Shown: piece by piece, positions 9,029-18,076 of the stretch
Layout of the letters: every line of letters begins with the position of its first letter
How positions within the stretch are numbered: the first letter of the stretch is position 1
Assembly (NCBI GenBank): GCA_002163975.1
Contig: CP019636.1
Coordinates: 2,765,001 to 2,829,000, forward strand
Length of the DNA stretch: 64,000 nt
Direction: 5' to 3'
Source: Nostocales cyanobacterium HT-58-2
GTDB taxonomy: Bacteria > Cyanobacteriota > Cyanobacteriia > Cyanobacteriales > Nostocaceae
The notes under the pieces: generated by a model
What the model was told of the DNA's origin: nothing
Seen by the model: only the letters and a program-made list of their open reading frames with translations
Databases searched by the model: none
Position numbers and translations under genes: made by a program

Positions 9029-9358
9029 ATGACTGAACCAATTCCACCGATCACCTTACCACCCCCTCAAGATCCCATGCTTGAGGGACAATGGTTGAAA
9101 CAGCGCCTGCATCAGTGGCTTGATGAAGAATTTATCCCTGAAGCAGTGAATCAGAAAATTGCCGAAAGAGCAGCACAGATTTTTGTGCGCCAACGGATGG
9201 AAGGAGAAAACGACTTAGGTTCTCTAGTCATTGCCATTGTCACAGAGATGCAGTCGTTTGATTTTTCCAAAAGTTTCTACGGAGAGTTTGCTATTGCTAA
9301 CGCTGTCAGCGATTTACTTTTAGAAAGTTTGGGTATTGACAAGTGTTGCGGACAGTAA
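9029..9358 (+). CDS. Conserved hypothetical protein
   Basis: 109 aa, soluble, with a proline-rich start (PIPPITLPPPQDP) followed by helices (WLKQRLHQWLDEEFIPEAVNQKIAERAAQIFVRQ is helical by pattern, described here in two parts: WLKQRLHQWLDEEF and PEAVNQKIAERAAQIF). A final Cys pair (KCCGQ) is present. It is divergent from aat. I do not recognise a functional family; codon usage and a well-formed frame support a real gene. Confidence 0.6.
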   Translation: MTEPIPPITLPPPQDPMLEGQWLKQRLHQWLDEEFIPEAVNQKIAERAAQIFVRQRMEGENDLGSLVIAIVTEMQSFDFSKSFYGEFAIANAVSDLLLESLGIDKCCGQ

Positions 9359-9397
9359 TTTTGGCTTTTTGTTTTTTGTCATGAGTCTTTTGTCAAA

Positions 9398-9424
9398 TGA
9401 CTCATGACTAATGACTTATGACTA
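9398..9424. repeat. Heptameric short tandem repeat abutting the rpsN stop
   Basis: Four consecutive 7-base units TGACTCA, TGACTAA, TGACTTA, TGACTA run into the stop codon of rpsN (CTA at 9422-9424 on the plus strand). Such heptameric STRRs are a hallmark of heterocystous cyanobacterial genomes. Confidence 0.7.
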
Positions 9425-9724
9425 CCAGCTAGATTTAACCACTCCTGGTAAAAGACCTTCGTGTGCCCATTCCCGCAGGACATTCCTTGATAGCCCAAAA
9501 TCACGATAAACTCCTCTTGGACGACCAGTGACCCAACAGCGGTTGCGGCGACGACTGGGAGCGCTATTGCGGGGTAGCTGTTGAATTTCGCGGTGAATTT
9601 CTAGCTTATCAACAGGAGATTCTGCTTGTTTGAATTCTTCTAGCAGTGCTTCTCGCTTTGCAGCGTATTTAGCTGCTAGTTTGGCGCGTTTTTTTTCGCG
9701 CTCAATCATGCTCTTTTTTGCCAT
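9422..9724 (-). CDS. rpsN: 30S ribosomal protein S14
   Basis: 100 aa, the length of the zinc-free S14 class. Typical sequence includes the basic start [13 protein letters not shown], the middle [19 protein letters not shown] and the conserved end [23 protein letters not shown] (given here as [13 protein letters not shown] plus LPGVVKSSW). Binds 16S rRNA in the head of the small subunit. The CxxC pairs of zinc-binding S14 are absent. It stands as a single gene downstream of nth, not in an ribosomal operon, as usual in cyanobacteria. Confidence 0.97.
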   Translation of the reverse strand: MAKKSMIEREKKRAKLAAKYAAKREALLEEFKQAESPVDKLEIHREIQQLPRNSAPSRRRNRCWVTGRPRGVYRDFGLSRNVLREWAHEGLLPGVVKSSW

Positions 9725-9858
9725 AGTGTCAGTAATTTATTTAGAGACAGCATTTTCCATTTTGGATAATAGCACATCTTTTGCCATCAATTGAGTTTGC
9801 AATTAGCACTTGATTGCTCAAGCGCTAACTACAGAGAATGCAATTTTTTGACACACCA

Positions 9859-10575
9859 CTAAAAGCTTTCCTCGACTTTTGCCTTCACACTCACCTGTGG
9901 TACACCAAAAGCAGAAGAGCAGACATCAGCGAGTTCACAAGCTTCACAAGCGGGTGATCGCGCTTTACAAATGGCGCGACCGTGATAAATTAGCCGAATT
10001 GACCAATTTTCCCAGTCTGGTTGAGGCAATAGACGCATCAAATCTCGTTCAATGCGGATGGGGTCTGTATGTTCAGTTAAGCCCAAGCGCTGGCTCAAAC
10101 GTTTAACATGAGTATCAACTGTCACTCCAGCATTGATTCCATAAGCATGAGCAAGGACAACATTTGCCGTCTTGCGCGCCACACCAGGAAGCTGCAACAG
10201 TTGTTCCATTTGCTTTGGGACCTGACCATCAAACTCATTGACAATCATTCGACACGCAGCTTGGATATTCTTTGCCTTATTGCGATAGAACCCTGTAGAA
10301 CGTACCAAGCTTTCTAACTCTAACAAATCAGCATTTGCCAAACTAACGGCATCAGGAAACTTACCAAATAAGGCTGGTGTCACTTGATTGACTCGTTCAT
10401 CCGTACACTGAGCAGAGAGAATCGTAGCCACCAGCAACTGCACTGGAGTTGAATAGTTTAAAGAGCAAGTTGCATCTGGATAAAGGCGCTTGAGACGAAC
10501 TAGGATTTCTAGCGCCTGTTGCTTTTTTGATGACCGTTTGCGCTTGCTAATCACTGGAATAGTTTTTGCACCCAT
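9859..10575 (-). CDS. nth: Endonuclease III (DNA glycosylase/AP lyase)
   Basis: Base-excision repair enzyme that removes oxidised pyrimidines and nicks at the abasic site. The helix-hairpin-helix LLQLPGVARKTANVVL carries catalytic Lys135, followed by VDTHVKR with catalytic Asp154. The C-terminal 4Fe-4S loop has the exact spacing C-x6-C-x2-C-x5-C (Cys203, 210, 213, 219). Length 238 aa is typical. The start overlaps the 3' end of rseP by 25 bp on the same strand, so the two are translationally coupled or at least co-transcribed. Confidence 0.96.
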   Translation of the reverse strand: MGAKTIPVISKRKRSSKKQQALEILVRLKRLYPDATCSLNYSTPVQLLVATILSAQCTDERVNQVTPALFGKFPDAVSLANADLLELESLVRSTGFYRNKAKNIQAACRMIVNEFDGQVPKQMEQLLQLPGVARKTANVVLAHAYGINAGVTVDTHVKRLSQRLGLTEHTDPIRIERDLMRLLPQPDWENWSIRLIYHGRAICKARSPACEACELADVCSSAFGVPQVSVKAKVEESF

Positions 10576-11654
10576 TGCAATTGGGTCGTTTCTTTGACGA
10601 TGAGAAAAATTCCTAGACCTAAAAGTAGCACCAAACCAGTTTGCATGACACCTTCTTGAATGCGAGTCGGTAAGGGTTTACCGCGCAAACCCTCAATCAG
10701 CAGAAAAGCGAGTTGTCCTCCATCTAAAGCTGGTAAAGGCAAAATATTGATGAAAGCCAAGTTAATGCTGATCAGAGCAGCAAAGAAGAACAAACTCCCA
10801 GCATCATTTTGGGCAATGTTAGCACCAATTTCGACAATTTTCACTGGACCAGCAACTTGACCTGCTGTTTCCCGGAAGTTAGTCAGTAATTGCCCAAAGC
10901 CTTGAACTATCAAGGAGACAATTCGTTGAAATTGTGTAGCACCAATGCTTAACGCTTCTACTGGGTTAGTCACACGACGACGTACGACTTTCTGGTTAGG
11001 AACAAGGCGGACACCTATGCTACCCTCGCCCTTAGCATTGGCTTCAGGAGTCAGATTGACAGACAGTTTTTGATCGCCACGAGCGATTGTCAGCTCAATC
11101 TCTTTACCTAAACTCTTTTTGATGATTTCTGTGAAAGCTTTTAATTCTTGCACAGAAGTTCCAAAAGTTCTGTCATTAACGGCTAAAATGACATCTCCAG
11201 GCTGAATACCCGCCTTAGCAGCAACAGAAACTGGTTCTGATACCAACTCTGGAATGAGAACCCCTGGTTGGGCTGCTTGCGGTATATCTATCCCCACAAC
11301 ACTCACTTGAGTTACAAGGAGGAAGTAGGCAAATATTAAATTTGCTATGACTCCCGCACTAATGACAATTGCCCGATCTAAAATAGGGCGGTTACGCAGT
11401 AAGTTCGGGTCATTGGGTGGAATATCGCTATCTGGGTCATCATCAGGAAAACCAACAAAACCACCAAGAGGAAAAGCACGAATAGCGTATTCAGTTTGCG
11501 TTCCTTGGTACTTCCAAATGATAGGACCAAAGCCCAGGGAAAAACGATTGACATAGATCCCCTGGGACCTTGCTGCAATAAAATGTCCAAACTCGTGTAC
11601 CAGGATCAGAACAGCCAACACTGCGATCGCTGCTAAAGCCGCAAAAAACGACAT
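10551..11654 (-). CDS. rseP: Site-2 zinc metalloprotease RseP family
   Basis: Intramembrane protease (M50B), 367 aa. The zinc site HEFGH is at residues 20-24 in the first membrane helix, and the third zinc ligand lies in LPALDGGQ (LDG motif) near residue 310. A single PDZ domain (GIQPGDVILAVNDRTFG) lies in between. Four membrane segments are predicted. In bacteria this family cleaves anti-sigma factors or clears signal-peptide remnants; the cyanobacterial substrate cannot be told from sequence. It lies between serS upstream and nth downstream (overlapping). Confidence 0.93.
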   Translation of the reverse strand: MSFFAALAAIAVLAVLILVHEFGHFIAARSQGIYVNRFSLGFGPIIWKYQGTQTEYAIRAFPLGGFVGFPDDDPDSDIPPNDPNLLRNRPILDRAIVISAGVIANLIFAYFLLVTQVSVVGIDIPQAAQPGVLIPELVSEPVSVAAKAGIQPGDVILAVNDRTFGTSVQELKAFTEIIKKSLGKEIELTIARGDQKLSVNLTPEANAKGEGSIGVRLVPNQKVVRRRVTNPVEALSIGATQFQRIVSLIVQGFGQLLTNFRETAGQVAGPVKIVEIGANIAQNDAGSLFFFAALISINLAFINILPLPALDGGQLAFLLIEGLRGKPLPTRIQEGVMQTGLVLLLGLGIFLIVKETTQLQWVQKLFQ

Positions 11655-11823
11655 AGAAAAAATGAGTGAATTTATTCAGCTATACTTCTTTCCATTTTAA
11701 GATGTGTACCAGTCTAGCACTGGTCTGAATTGCTGATTTTTGTGCTTTTTCGGTAAGTCTTATGGGTGAGTGATAGAGAGTGAGTCGTCAAACCACTCGC
11801 AACTCTCCACTCATAGCCCCAGT

Positions 11824-13104
11824 TCACAGTACCTCACGTCCCATGTAAGATTGCAACGCCTCTGGTATGCGTACTGTTCCATCCTCTTGTTGATAGTTTT
11901 CCAAAATCGCCGCCATTGTACGCCCTATCGCCAAACCAGAACCATTGAGGGTATGTATGAACTGGGTTCCTTTCTTTCCACTTTCTTTGAAGCGAATTTG
12001 ACCCCGTCGTGCTTGGTAGTCCAAAAAATTGGAACAGCTAGAAATTTCCCGGTATTTACCAGAAGAGGGTAGCCAAACCTCTAAATCATAGGTTTTGGCA
12101 GAATGAAATCCTAAATCCCCAGTACATAACTCAATCACTCGGTAAGGCAACTGCAATGCCTGTAAAATAGCTTCTGCATTGCCTACCAATTTTTCCAGTT
12201 CCTCGAAAGAAGTGCTGGGATGGACAAATTTTACCAGTTCAACTTTGTTAAATTGATGGAGTCGAATTAATCCCCGCATATCGCGCCCATAACTTCCTGC
12301 TTCTCGGCGAAAACAGGGAGTATATGCACAGTGGTAGATGGGCAAATCTTCAGAATTGAGAGTCTCACCACGGTAGAGGTTAGTAACGGGGACTTCCGCC
12401 GTAGGTGCAAGCCATAAATCATCCGCCGCGCATTTAAAGCTTTCTTCAGCAAACTTGGGCAGTTGACCTGTGGCTGTCATAGACTCGGTATTAATCAAAA
12501 TTGGGGGAATGACTTCCACATACCCTGCTGCTATCTGGCGATCGAGCATAAATTGGATTAATGCTCTCTCCAGTTTTGCACCAGCGCCTATAAGGGTGAC
12601 AAAGCGACTTTGTGCAACTTTCACAGCGCGCTCAACATTGAGAATACCCAATTTTTCACCAATTTCCCAGTGGGGAAGAATGTTTGGGTTGTGGGGAATA
12701 TACTCATTGCCCCACCGGCGCACTTCTACATTCTCATCTTCACTCTTACCAACAGGTGTGGAATCGCTTGGCAAGTTGGGGAGTGTCAGTAAAAGTTCTT
12801 CAATTTTGGCTGACAGGTCTTTCTCTTGAGGTTCGAGTGTCCCAATCTCAGCTTTGACAGAACTACCTTCATCCCGTAATACTTGAATTTCTGGTCCTTT
12901 GGGGTTAGAACCAGCTTTTATCTTTTCAGGAATTAATTTAGCAATTTCGTTACTACGTGCTTGGAGTTGACTCCGCTTCGCTTCTAATTCGCGTTGTTGT
13001 TTATCTAACTCCAAAAGCGGCTGAATGTCGTAGTTTCCACCACGAGTCTCCAACCGTTCTTCTACCAATTGAGGATTTTCTCGTATTAGCCTGATATCCA
13101 GCAC
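11824..13104 (-). CDS. serS: Seryl-tRNA synthetase
   Basis: Charges tRNA-Ser. 426 aa, standard length. The N-terminal long coiled-coil arm that contacts the tRNA extra arm is evident (about residues 30-100, [20 protein letters not shown]). Class II motifs follow: motif 2 region [19 protein letters not shown] and motif 3 [19 protein letters not shown]. The serine-site residues around TAEVPVTN are intact. It is the first of a minus-strand run with rseP and nth, with 170 bp between serS and rseP. Confidence 0.97.
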   Translation of the reverse strand: MLDIRLIRENPQLVEERLETRGGNYDIQPLLELDKQQRELEAKRSQLQARSNEIAKLIPEKIKAGSNPKGPEIQVLRDEGSSVKAEIGTLEPQEKDLSAKIEELLLTLPNLPSDSTPVGKSEDENVEVRRWGNEYIPHNPNILPHWEIGEKLGILNVERAVKVAQSRFVTLIGAGAKLERALIQFMLDRQIAAGYVEVIPPILINTESMTATGQLPKFAEESFKCAADDLWLAPTAEVPVTNLYRGETLNSEDLPIYHCAYTPCFRREAGSYGRDMRGLIRLHQFNKVELVKFVHPSTSFEELEKLVGNAEAILQALQLPYRVIELCTGDLGFHSAKTYDLEVWLPSSGKYREISSCSNFLDYQARRGQIRFKESGKKGTQFIHTLNGSGLAIGRTMAAILENYQQEDGTVRIPEALQSYMGREVL

Positions 13105-13280
13105 AGATTTGTCCTAGTCCCTAGCCTAATATTTTCTTTACAGTTAACACATCAGAATATGGTACTTCTGAGTGGTGATAAGTGCAAAAGTCAAGGGTCA
13201 AGGGTCAAGAGTTAATGCCCATTAACTCTAAAATCTTGCTGAATTGTGAATACTGAATTCTATCTTCTGAATCCTTCTCA

Positions 13281-13844
13281 TTATGGCTTGGAAATGCGAT
13301 GAAATAGCCAAATCGAGGCGACTAGCCCCACAAAATGTGCTGTCACCGTGTTCGTATTTGCCTGTACAACAAAGATATCCAAGGATTGAATAATCCGGCT
13401 AGGATCGAGTTGGGCGTAAACTCCAACACCAAATTGCGGTAGAGTTAATGACTTTGTCAGCAGAGTCCCAACAGTTGCTTGTGCCCCTAATAGAGTCAAT
13501 AACATTCCTACTAAATGCACGACAACTGCAAAGCGGACAACTTGAACAGTTTCCACCTTGCGTGGGCGGTTGTTAGGATTTGATGATTCCAGTTGATTCC
13601 CAAATCTGGTGTAACGGAAAGCTAAATAAATACCTACTGCGAGGGCAATTAGCCCAGCAACTGCAAAAAAGGCACCGAACCCAGTTCCCGGATTACTACT
13701 CGTACCGCCAGTTCTTTGACTAAAAATAGCAAACAGCAAAATGCCCCCAGAAACAACACCTAGCACTAACTGGGTCCAGAAGCTAATCCAACCTGTAAGG
13801 CGAAACGCTTGGGCGATCGCTCGAAGTGAAGTGGAATCTGACAT
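13281..13844 (-). CDS. DUF3611 family membrane protein
   Basis: About 187 aa with four predicted helices (SFWTQLVLGVVSGGILLFAI; GFGAFFAVAGLIALAVGIYL; VVRFAVVVHLVGMLLTLLGA; a C-terminal TVTAHFVGLVASIWLF). Matches the plant/cyanobacterial DUF3611 family, some members of which are chloroplast envelope or thylakoid proteins of unknown role. ATG 13844 is chosen because GGTGATC lies just before it; an upstream ATG at 13856 is possible. A second member of the family is encoded at 48620-49222. Confidence 0.75.
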   Translation of the reverse strand: MSDSTSLRAIAQAFRLTGWISFWTQLVLGVVSGGILLFAIFSQRTGGTSSNPGTGFGAFFAVAGLIALAVGIYLAFRYTRFGNQLESSNPNNRPRKVETVQVVRFAVVVHLVGMLLTLLGAQATVGTLLTKSLTLPQFGVGVYAQLDPSRIIQSLDIFVVQANTNTVTAHFVGLVASIWLFHRISKP

Positions 13845-13856
13845 AGTGATCACCAT

Positions 13857-14401
13857 GAGTGCTAGGGTTTAATCAATTTACTATCACATTTAGCAAACGC
13901 AATAGGAGTATTTCTAGTAAAGAAATTCCGTACTTAACACTTTTTTAAGTGTGTCTAGTATTCACAAAGCTGGAAATGAAACATGATATTTTGCCTAATC
14001 TTTAAGCAAAAACTCTAGGAGAATTACTGTCCAGCAAAGTTTTGATTAAGTTTTACATAAATACCGCATTTTCCCTTTAAAATTGCTTAGACGGTATTTT
14101 ATGCTTAAGCAGTCTTCACGCTGTTGGCATTACTTGACACTAAAGACTGCAGCATAGCCGTTGCCAAATCGCTCCTCAATACAATGTCAGAAGCTTGGGT
14201 AGGGGTGCAACTATTTGTATCCCTAAGGTTGGTGCATCGGTTCCACAATTAAGTCAGCGTGGAATCTGTCTCATGTTTTTTTTGCCCTTTGGTGATCCAG
14301 CCTAGGTAACGCTATATACTTATTCCAACTAAGTAGTATTTTATACTATTTACAGGGATTGTAAGCTCAACCCTTAGGCATCTTTTAGCCATTCATTAAC
14401 C
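13857..14401. other. Intergenic region upstream of the PadR gene
   Basis: 545 bp between divergent genes. It is A+T-rich and contains only very short frames. I see no RNA gene or repeat; it presumably holds the promoters of the DUF3611 and PadR genes, with a possible operator for the PadR protein near 14310-14360 (AACTAAGTAGTATTTTATACTATTT contains the imperfect dyad AGTAT..ATACT). Confidence 0.35.
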
Positions 14402-14749
14402 ATGAAACTTGAGGATATATATCACTTCTTTGAAAATCCTCCGCCAACTTACCTTTGTCAGGAGCTCGCTGTTTGTTATATCTTGTACGTTTTATTACAA
14501 GGCGAATCCTACGGAACGGAGTTGATCCAACGACTGGAAACAGAATATCCAACCTATCGGCTTTCGGATACCGTGCTTTATAGTGCGATTAAATTTCTCG
14601 AAGACCACAAAGCAATCACTGGGTATTGGAAGAAACTAGAAGGTCGCGGACGTCCTAGGCGGATGTACCAGGTGTCTCCAGAATGGCAGTCTCAAGCAGA
14701 GGAATTGGCTCGTTTGTGGCAACAGTACATAAGCGGGAGGACAAATTAG
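14402..14749 (+). CDS. PadR-family transcriptional regulator
   Basis: 115 aa winged-helix protein. The N-terminal domain reads CQELAVCYILYVLLQGESYG, then the recognition region LSDTVLYSAIKFLEDHKAI and the wing KLEGRGRPRRMYQVSPEW, all characteristic of PadR. The C-terminal dimerisation helix is short (LARLWQQYISG), i.e. the PadR-s2-like short class. It precedes the CCB1-like gene by 54 bp on the same strand and may be co-transcribed with it. PadR proteins are usually repressors; the effector is unknown. Confidence 0.85.
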   Translation: MKLEDIYHFFENPPPTYLCQELAVCYILYVLLQGESYGTELIQRLETEYPTYRLSDTVLYSAIKFLEDHKAITGYWKKLEGRGRPRRMYQVSPEWQSQAEELARLWQQYISGRTN

Positions 14750-14803
14750 CGAATAATTAATAATGAATAAGTCACCTCCAGTAAAACACTCATAATTTGG
14801 TTT

Positions 14804-15334
14804 ATGGATACTGCTACTTTGCCATCCACGTTACTGCTCACTTTGCTATTATTGGTTGGGCTAATTTTCTTTATTCGTGCCTCTACCAAAGACCGTACAG
14901 AAACAGAGCAACTGGTATGCGAGCAAGATGAAGCTACTTTAATGCCTCAATTGAAGGAGTATTTTCAAGCACGGTCTTACCGAGTAGCAGCGGTAGACCC
15001 GCAACAAAACCAAGTGATCTTTGAAGGCTTGGTGAGACCTAGCTGGTTTTTAGCAGTGTTCTTAACACTCTTAGCGGCTGCTGGTATTCTTTGCTTATCA
15101 CTTGTTTTATCAATTCTTTTTCCCAGCCTAAGTCAGCTTTTTCTTGGGATGGTGCTGCTTTCGCCTTTGAGTGGTATGTTTTATTGGAAAAAAGTTGGAA
15201 AAATTGAAAAAGTGTCGCTGAAGGTCGAGGCAACCCAAAGCGACAAACACTCTTTAAGTAAAATAGCTGTAACTGCCCATCGAGATGAACTCATTGAGTT
15301 ACGAAGGACGTTGGGATTAAAAATTTCTGAATAG
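14804..15334 (+). CDS. CCB1-like cofactor assembly protein of complex C
   Basis: 176 aa with an N-terminal membrane helix (LLLTLLLLVGLIFFIRAS) followed by KDRTE, a soluble segment, and two more helices (SWFLAVFLTLLAAAGILCLS and LFLGMVLLSPLSGMFYW). The FFIRASTKDRTE start and layout agree with CCB1 (formerly DUF3529), one of the proteins that attach heme c(i) to cytochrome b6 on the stromal/cytoplasmic side of the thylakoid. Identification is from memory of the family pattern, hence moderate confidence; partner proteins CCB2-4 are not in the window. Confidence 0.6.
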   Translation: MDTATLPSTLLLTLLLLVGLIFFIRASTKDRTETEQLVCEQDEATLMPQLKEYFQARSYRVAAVDPQQNQVIFEGLVRPSWFLAVFLTLLAAAGILCLSLVLSILFPSLSQLFLGMVLLSPLSGMFYWKKVGKIEKVSLKVEATQSDKHSLSKIAVTAHRDELIELRRTLGLKISE

Positions 15335-15937
15335 TTGTATTTTTGACACTGACAAGTCGTTTCAGTATGCTAACTCGCAGAGGCATCTAGGTAGGCACTT
15401 TTCACCCCAAGCGAGTGCTGTAGTCTTGCGGCTAGGAGGGATTTCGGGGCTTAAATTCTGGTCTACGGAGAAGATAATTAGAAAATGATATTTTCTCCTT
15501 GTTAAAAATCACGTAAGTATTACATTTTTTTATATTTTTTTCAGTTGAAATACAAACTGATCAGCCATTTCTTAATTTAGAAAAACAGATCTTAATTTAC
15601 AAAAACAGAATAGAGAGAGGAGGTAAAACGATTTCTGTTGCATGACCCTTCTCCACAAGCTGTAGAAAAAAGCTATATCGCTTGAAAGAGCGTGCCGAAG
15701 CTGTGCTCAGAACAAAATCGTTCTATCTCCACTCATTTGTACGTTCTTGCACTCATAATCAACTCACACAAACATAAGGCTTGCTCGGAGTTGATTGGCT
15801 GGGTCAAAATTGCTAGCCAAACACTGGTAAGTTAGCTGCATCCTTAAAAAAACATGAAACTTTGAAAAAAACTAACAATTTTGCCAGTTAATGGTTGTCA
15901 TGAGTCAAACTCAAACTCTATGATGACCATTGTTAGT
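15335..15937. other. Intergenic region between convergent genes
   Basis: 603 bp without a convincing gene. It includes a dyad AGAAAATGATATTTTCT (15479-15495), a long T-run near 15523-15541 and a GAGGAGGT ribosome-site-like word at 15616-15624 that is followed by only a seven-codon frame (ATG 15640). A small RNA cannot be excluded but none is recognisable. Confidence 0.3.
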
Positions 15938-16255
15938 TCAACGACTAGCAACAGCTAATGCTTCCTGACCTGGAGGGGTTTCAAGCACTCTCAAGCTCGG
16001 AAACAAGAAGTGGTTCTCTTCAACATACTGAGCACCAAACAGCCCCTTTTCTGCCCAGAAATAACGGTCTGTTGTGTGTTCGTTTCGCTTTACAAGTAGC
16101 AAAGCGGGTGGCAAGATACCTTCAGCTTGAATAAATTTTCTTGCTGCTGTCACTGGCTTATCTTCGCCGCTTTCAATGCTAAATTGAGGTACGTGCTCCA
16201 AAATACGCCGTCCTTCTTGGCGACGACGACTTTTCCTCTTGCGTCTCCTTGCCAA
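15938..16255 (-). CDS. DUF3155 family protein
   Basis: 105 aa, with a strongly basic N-terminus (MARRRKRKSRRRQEGRR) followed by a compact acidic/hydrophobic domain (SGEDKPVTAARKFIQAEGI). The pattern matches the cyanobacterial DUF3155 family. The basic tail suggests nucleic-acid or ribosome association, which is inference only. A purine-rich AAGAGGAGGAACGA leader lies directly before the start, a strong Shine-Dalgarno. It is monocistronic by context. Confidence 0.7.
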   Translation of the reverse strand: MARRRKRKSRRRQEGRRILEHVPQFSIESGEDKPVTAARKFIQAEGILPPALLLVKRNEHTTDRYFWAEKGLFGAQYVEENHFLFPSLRVLETPPGQEALAVASR

Positions 16256-16531
16256 CCTTCGTTCCTCCTCTTACGAGCTATAGATTGTAGTGATAGCTAC
16301 AAAATCCGTCGTCATTATAAAAGTTCTAGTTAAAAAATTCAAGAGTTGTTAACCTTTTGATACAAGAAAGATAAATTATTTTTTTGGATAAAAAATACAA
16401 GCAGCGAAAAATATAACTCCTAGGAACGAACCGTTAGTTGCCAGATTCAGTTAAGCTTTGTTAAATGGAAACAGCCAACTCCTGTTCGTTTTCGTCCCTC
16501 TAGTCTGTCATCTATAAGTAAGGGCTGAGAA

Positions 16532-17968
16532 ATGTTAATGTCTGCCAGTTCTGAGTTTGTTGCTCTGTGCCGAGAGCAAATGGCACTGTTAGCCCAAGGG
16601 CTGGAAGCATCTTTGAGCGTTGTCTATTTGACACAAGAATTGATAGAGGCTTCAACAAATGAAGCTAAGCTCATTCCTGTGGTGGTTTACCCAGAAACGG
16701 CAGCAGTGGAACAGCAAAAAGCCAATAATGCTTTAGTATTGCCCATTTCAATACCTGTTCCATACTCTAATTGGGATTTAGATAGCTCAGCCTCTGCGAC
16801 CTTGGAAAGAACACCGCGTTCTCGTATAGATGATACGTTCAACTTGAAAGACAAGCGCTATAACCGGAGGTTATTGAAACCAGCAGACGACTTTCCAGCT
16901 CCATCACGAGAAACTCCGACAGGAGATGCAACACCACCGCATCCGAGAAAAGAAGAAGAATATTTACTCAGAGGCGACCAACTTGTTCTACCTCTTGTCC
17001 ATGAAGGTGTGATGATGGGGTTGCTAGTCACAGTCAGAGAAGACCGGGTATGGAATGAACAAGAGAGGAGTGAAATAGAACGGATTGCCCAAACCTTATC
17101 GCTCGCCGGCGTTTTGGATCAGCGTCGAGCATGGTTACACCAGCAGTTGCAGCAACAACAAATTCTGCAAGAAAAGCAGCAAGATTTACTAGATAACTTA
17201 TTGCACCAGCTTCGCAACCCGTTAACAGCATTGCGAACTTTTGGTAAACTTTTGCTGAAGCGTCTCAGACCAGAAGATGCTAACCGGGAGGTAGCTAATA
17301 GTATTGTGCGAGAAAGCGATCGCCTCAAAGAATTATTACAACAGTTTGATGAAGTGATCGACCTAACAGCAGAAGATTTGGGACCAGTGGCGCTACCCCA
17401 CGAAGAAGTCCTTGTAGAAGCCAACGTGCACAAAGACGCGAAAGTACCCCTCCTGTTGCCCGGTGCAGGAGACAAAGAAGTTATCTGTCCTGTGGTAGAT
17501 ATATTAGAACCTTTGTTAGTCTCAGCTAAAGCGATCGCTCAAGAAAGAAATTTGCAACTTATATCTGAAATTCCTCCTCACTTACCTTTAGTACGCATGA
17601 ACCCCAAAGCATTACGAGAGGTACTCAGCAATATTATTGATAATGCCTTGAAATACACTCCCAGTGGCGGAAAGATTTTCATTCAAGCAGGTCAAGAAAA
17701 AGCTCATTTTCAAGGAATTGCTATCAGTGATACTGGTCCTGGTATTCCAGCACAAGATATAGAGCATCTGGGAGAGCGGCACTACCGAGGTGTTCAAGCT
17801 CAGACAGAAATTCCTGGCACAGGGTTGGGGTTATCGATTGCTAAACAGCTCATAGAGCAAATGCAGGGTGAAATACAAGTTTTCAGCCCTGCTTTAACCT
17901 CGCTTATTACATCACCTGATATGCCAGGAACAACCTTTATGATTTGGTTACCTGTTGTTGGTGGTTAG
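16532..17968 (+). CDS. GAF-type sensor histidine kinase, Hik2/CSK-like
   Basis: 478 aa, no membrane helix. A GAF-like sensor occupies about residues 1-195 (SEFVALCREQMALLAQGLEA; DQLVLPLVHEGVMMGLLVTV), interrupted by a polar, Pro-rich insert (about 95-150). The dimerisation/phosphorylation helix has LLHQLRNPLTALRTFGKLLL with the phospho-acceptor His, and the ATPase domain has the N box LREVLSNIIDNALKYTP, G1 ISDTGPGIP and G2 GTGLGLSIAKQ. The layout resembles cyanobacterial Hik2, the homologue of chloroplast sensor kinase, but that subgroup call is tentative. No response regulator is adjacent. Confidence 0.85.
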   Translation: MLMSASSEFVALCREQMALLAQGLEASLSVVYLTQELIEASTNEAKLIPVVVYPETAAVEQQKANNALVLPISIPVPYSNWDLDSSASATLERTPRSRIDDTFNLKDKRYNRRLLKPADDFPAPSRETPTGDATPPHPRKEEEYLLRGDQLVLPLVHEGVMMGLLVTVREDRVWNEQERSEIERIAQTLSLAGVLDQRRAWLHQQLQQQQILQEKQQDLLDNLLHQLRNPLTALRTFGKLLLKRLRPEDANREVANSIVRESDRLKELLQQFDEVIDLTAEDLGPVALPHEEVLVEANVHKDAKVPLLLPGAGDKEVICPVVDILEPLLVSAKAIAQERNLQLISEIPPHLPLVRMNPKALREVLSNIIDNALKYTPSGGKIFIQAGQEKAHFQGIAISDTGPGIPAQDIEHLGERHYRGVQAQTEIPGTGLGLSIAKQLIEQMQGEIQVFSPALTSLITSPDMPGTTFMIWLPVVGG

Positions 17969-18076
17969 TAGTGGAGGGCTATACAGCCGATGAGACCAAA
18001 CCAAATCTAAGGATAGTGAAATCTAGCTCCTTACTCCGCTTCGCATGGTAGAGAGGTCCATGTTTTCTAGAAACAA

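Noticed and set aside
15616-15663. Strong GAGGAGGT ribosome-like site with a downstream ATG
   Set aside because: The frame after the ATG closes after seven codons; too short to support as a gene.
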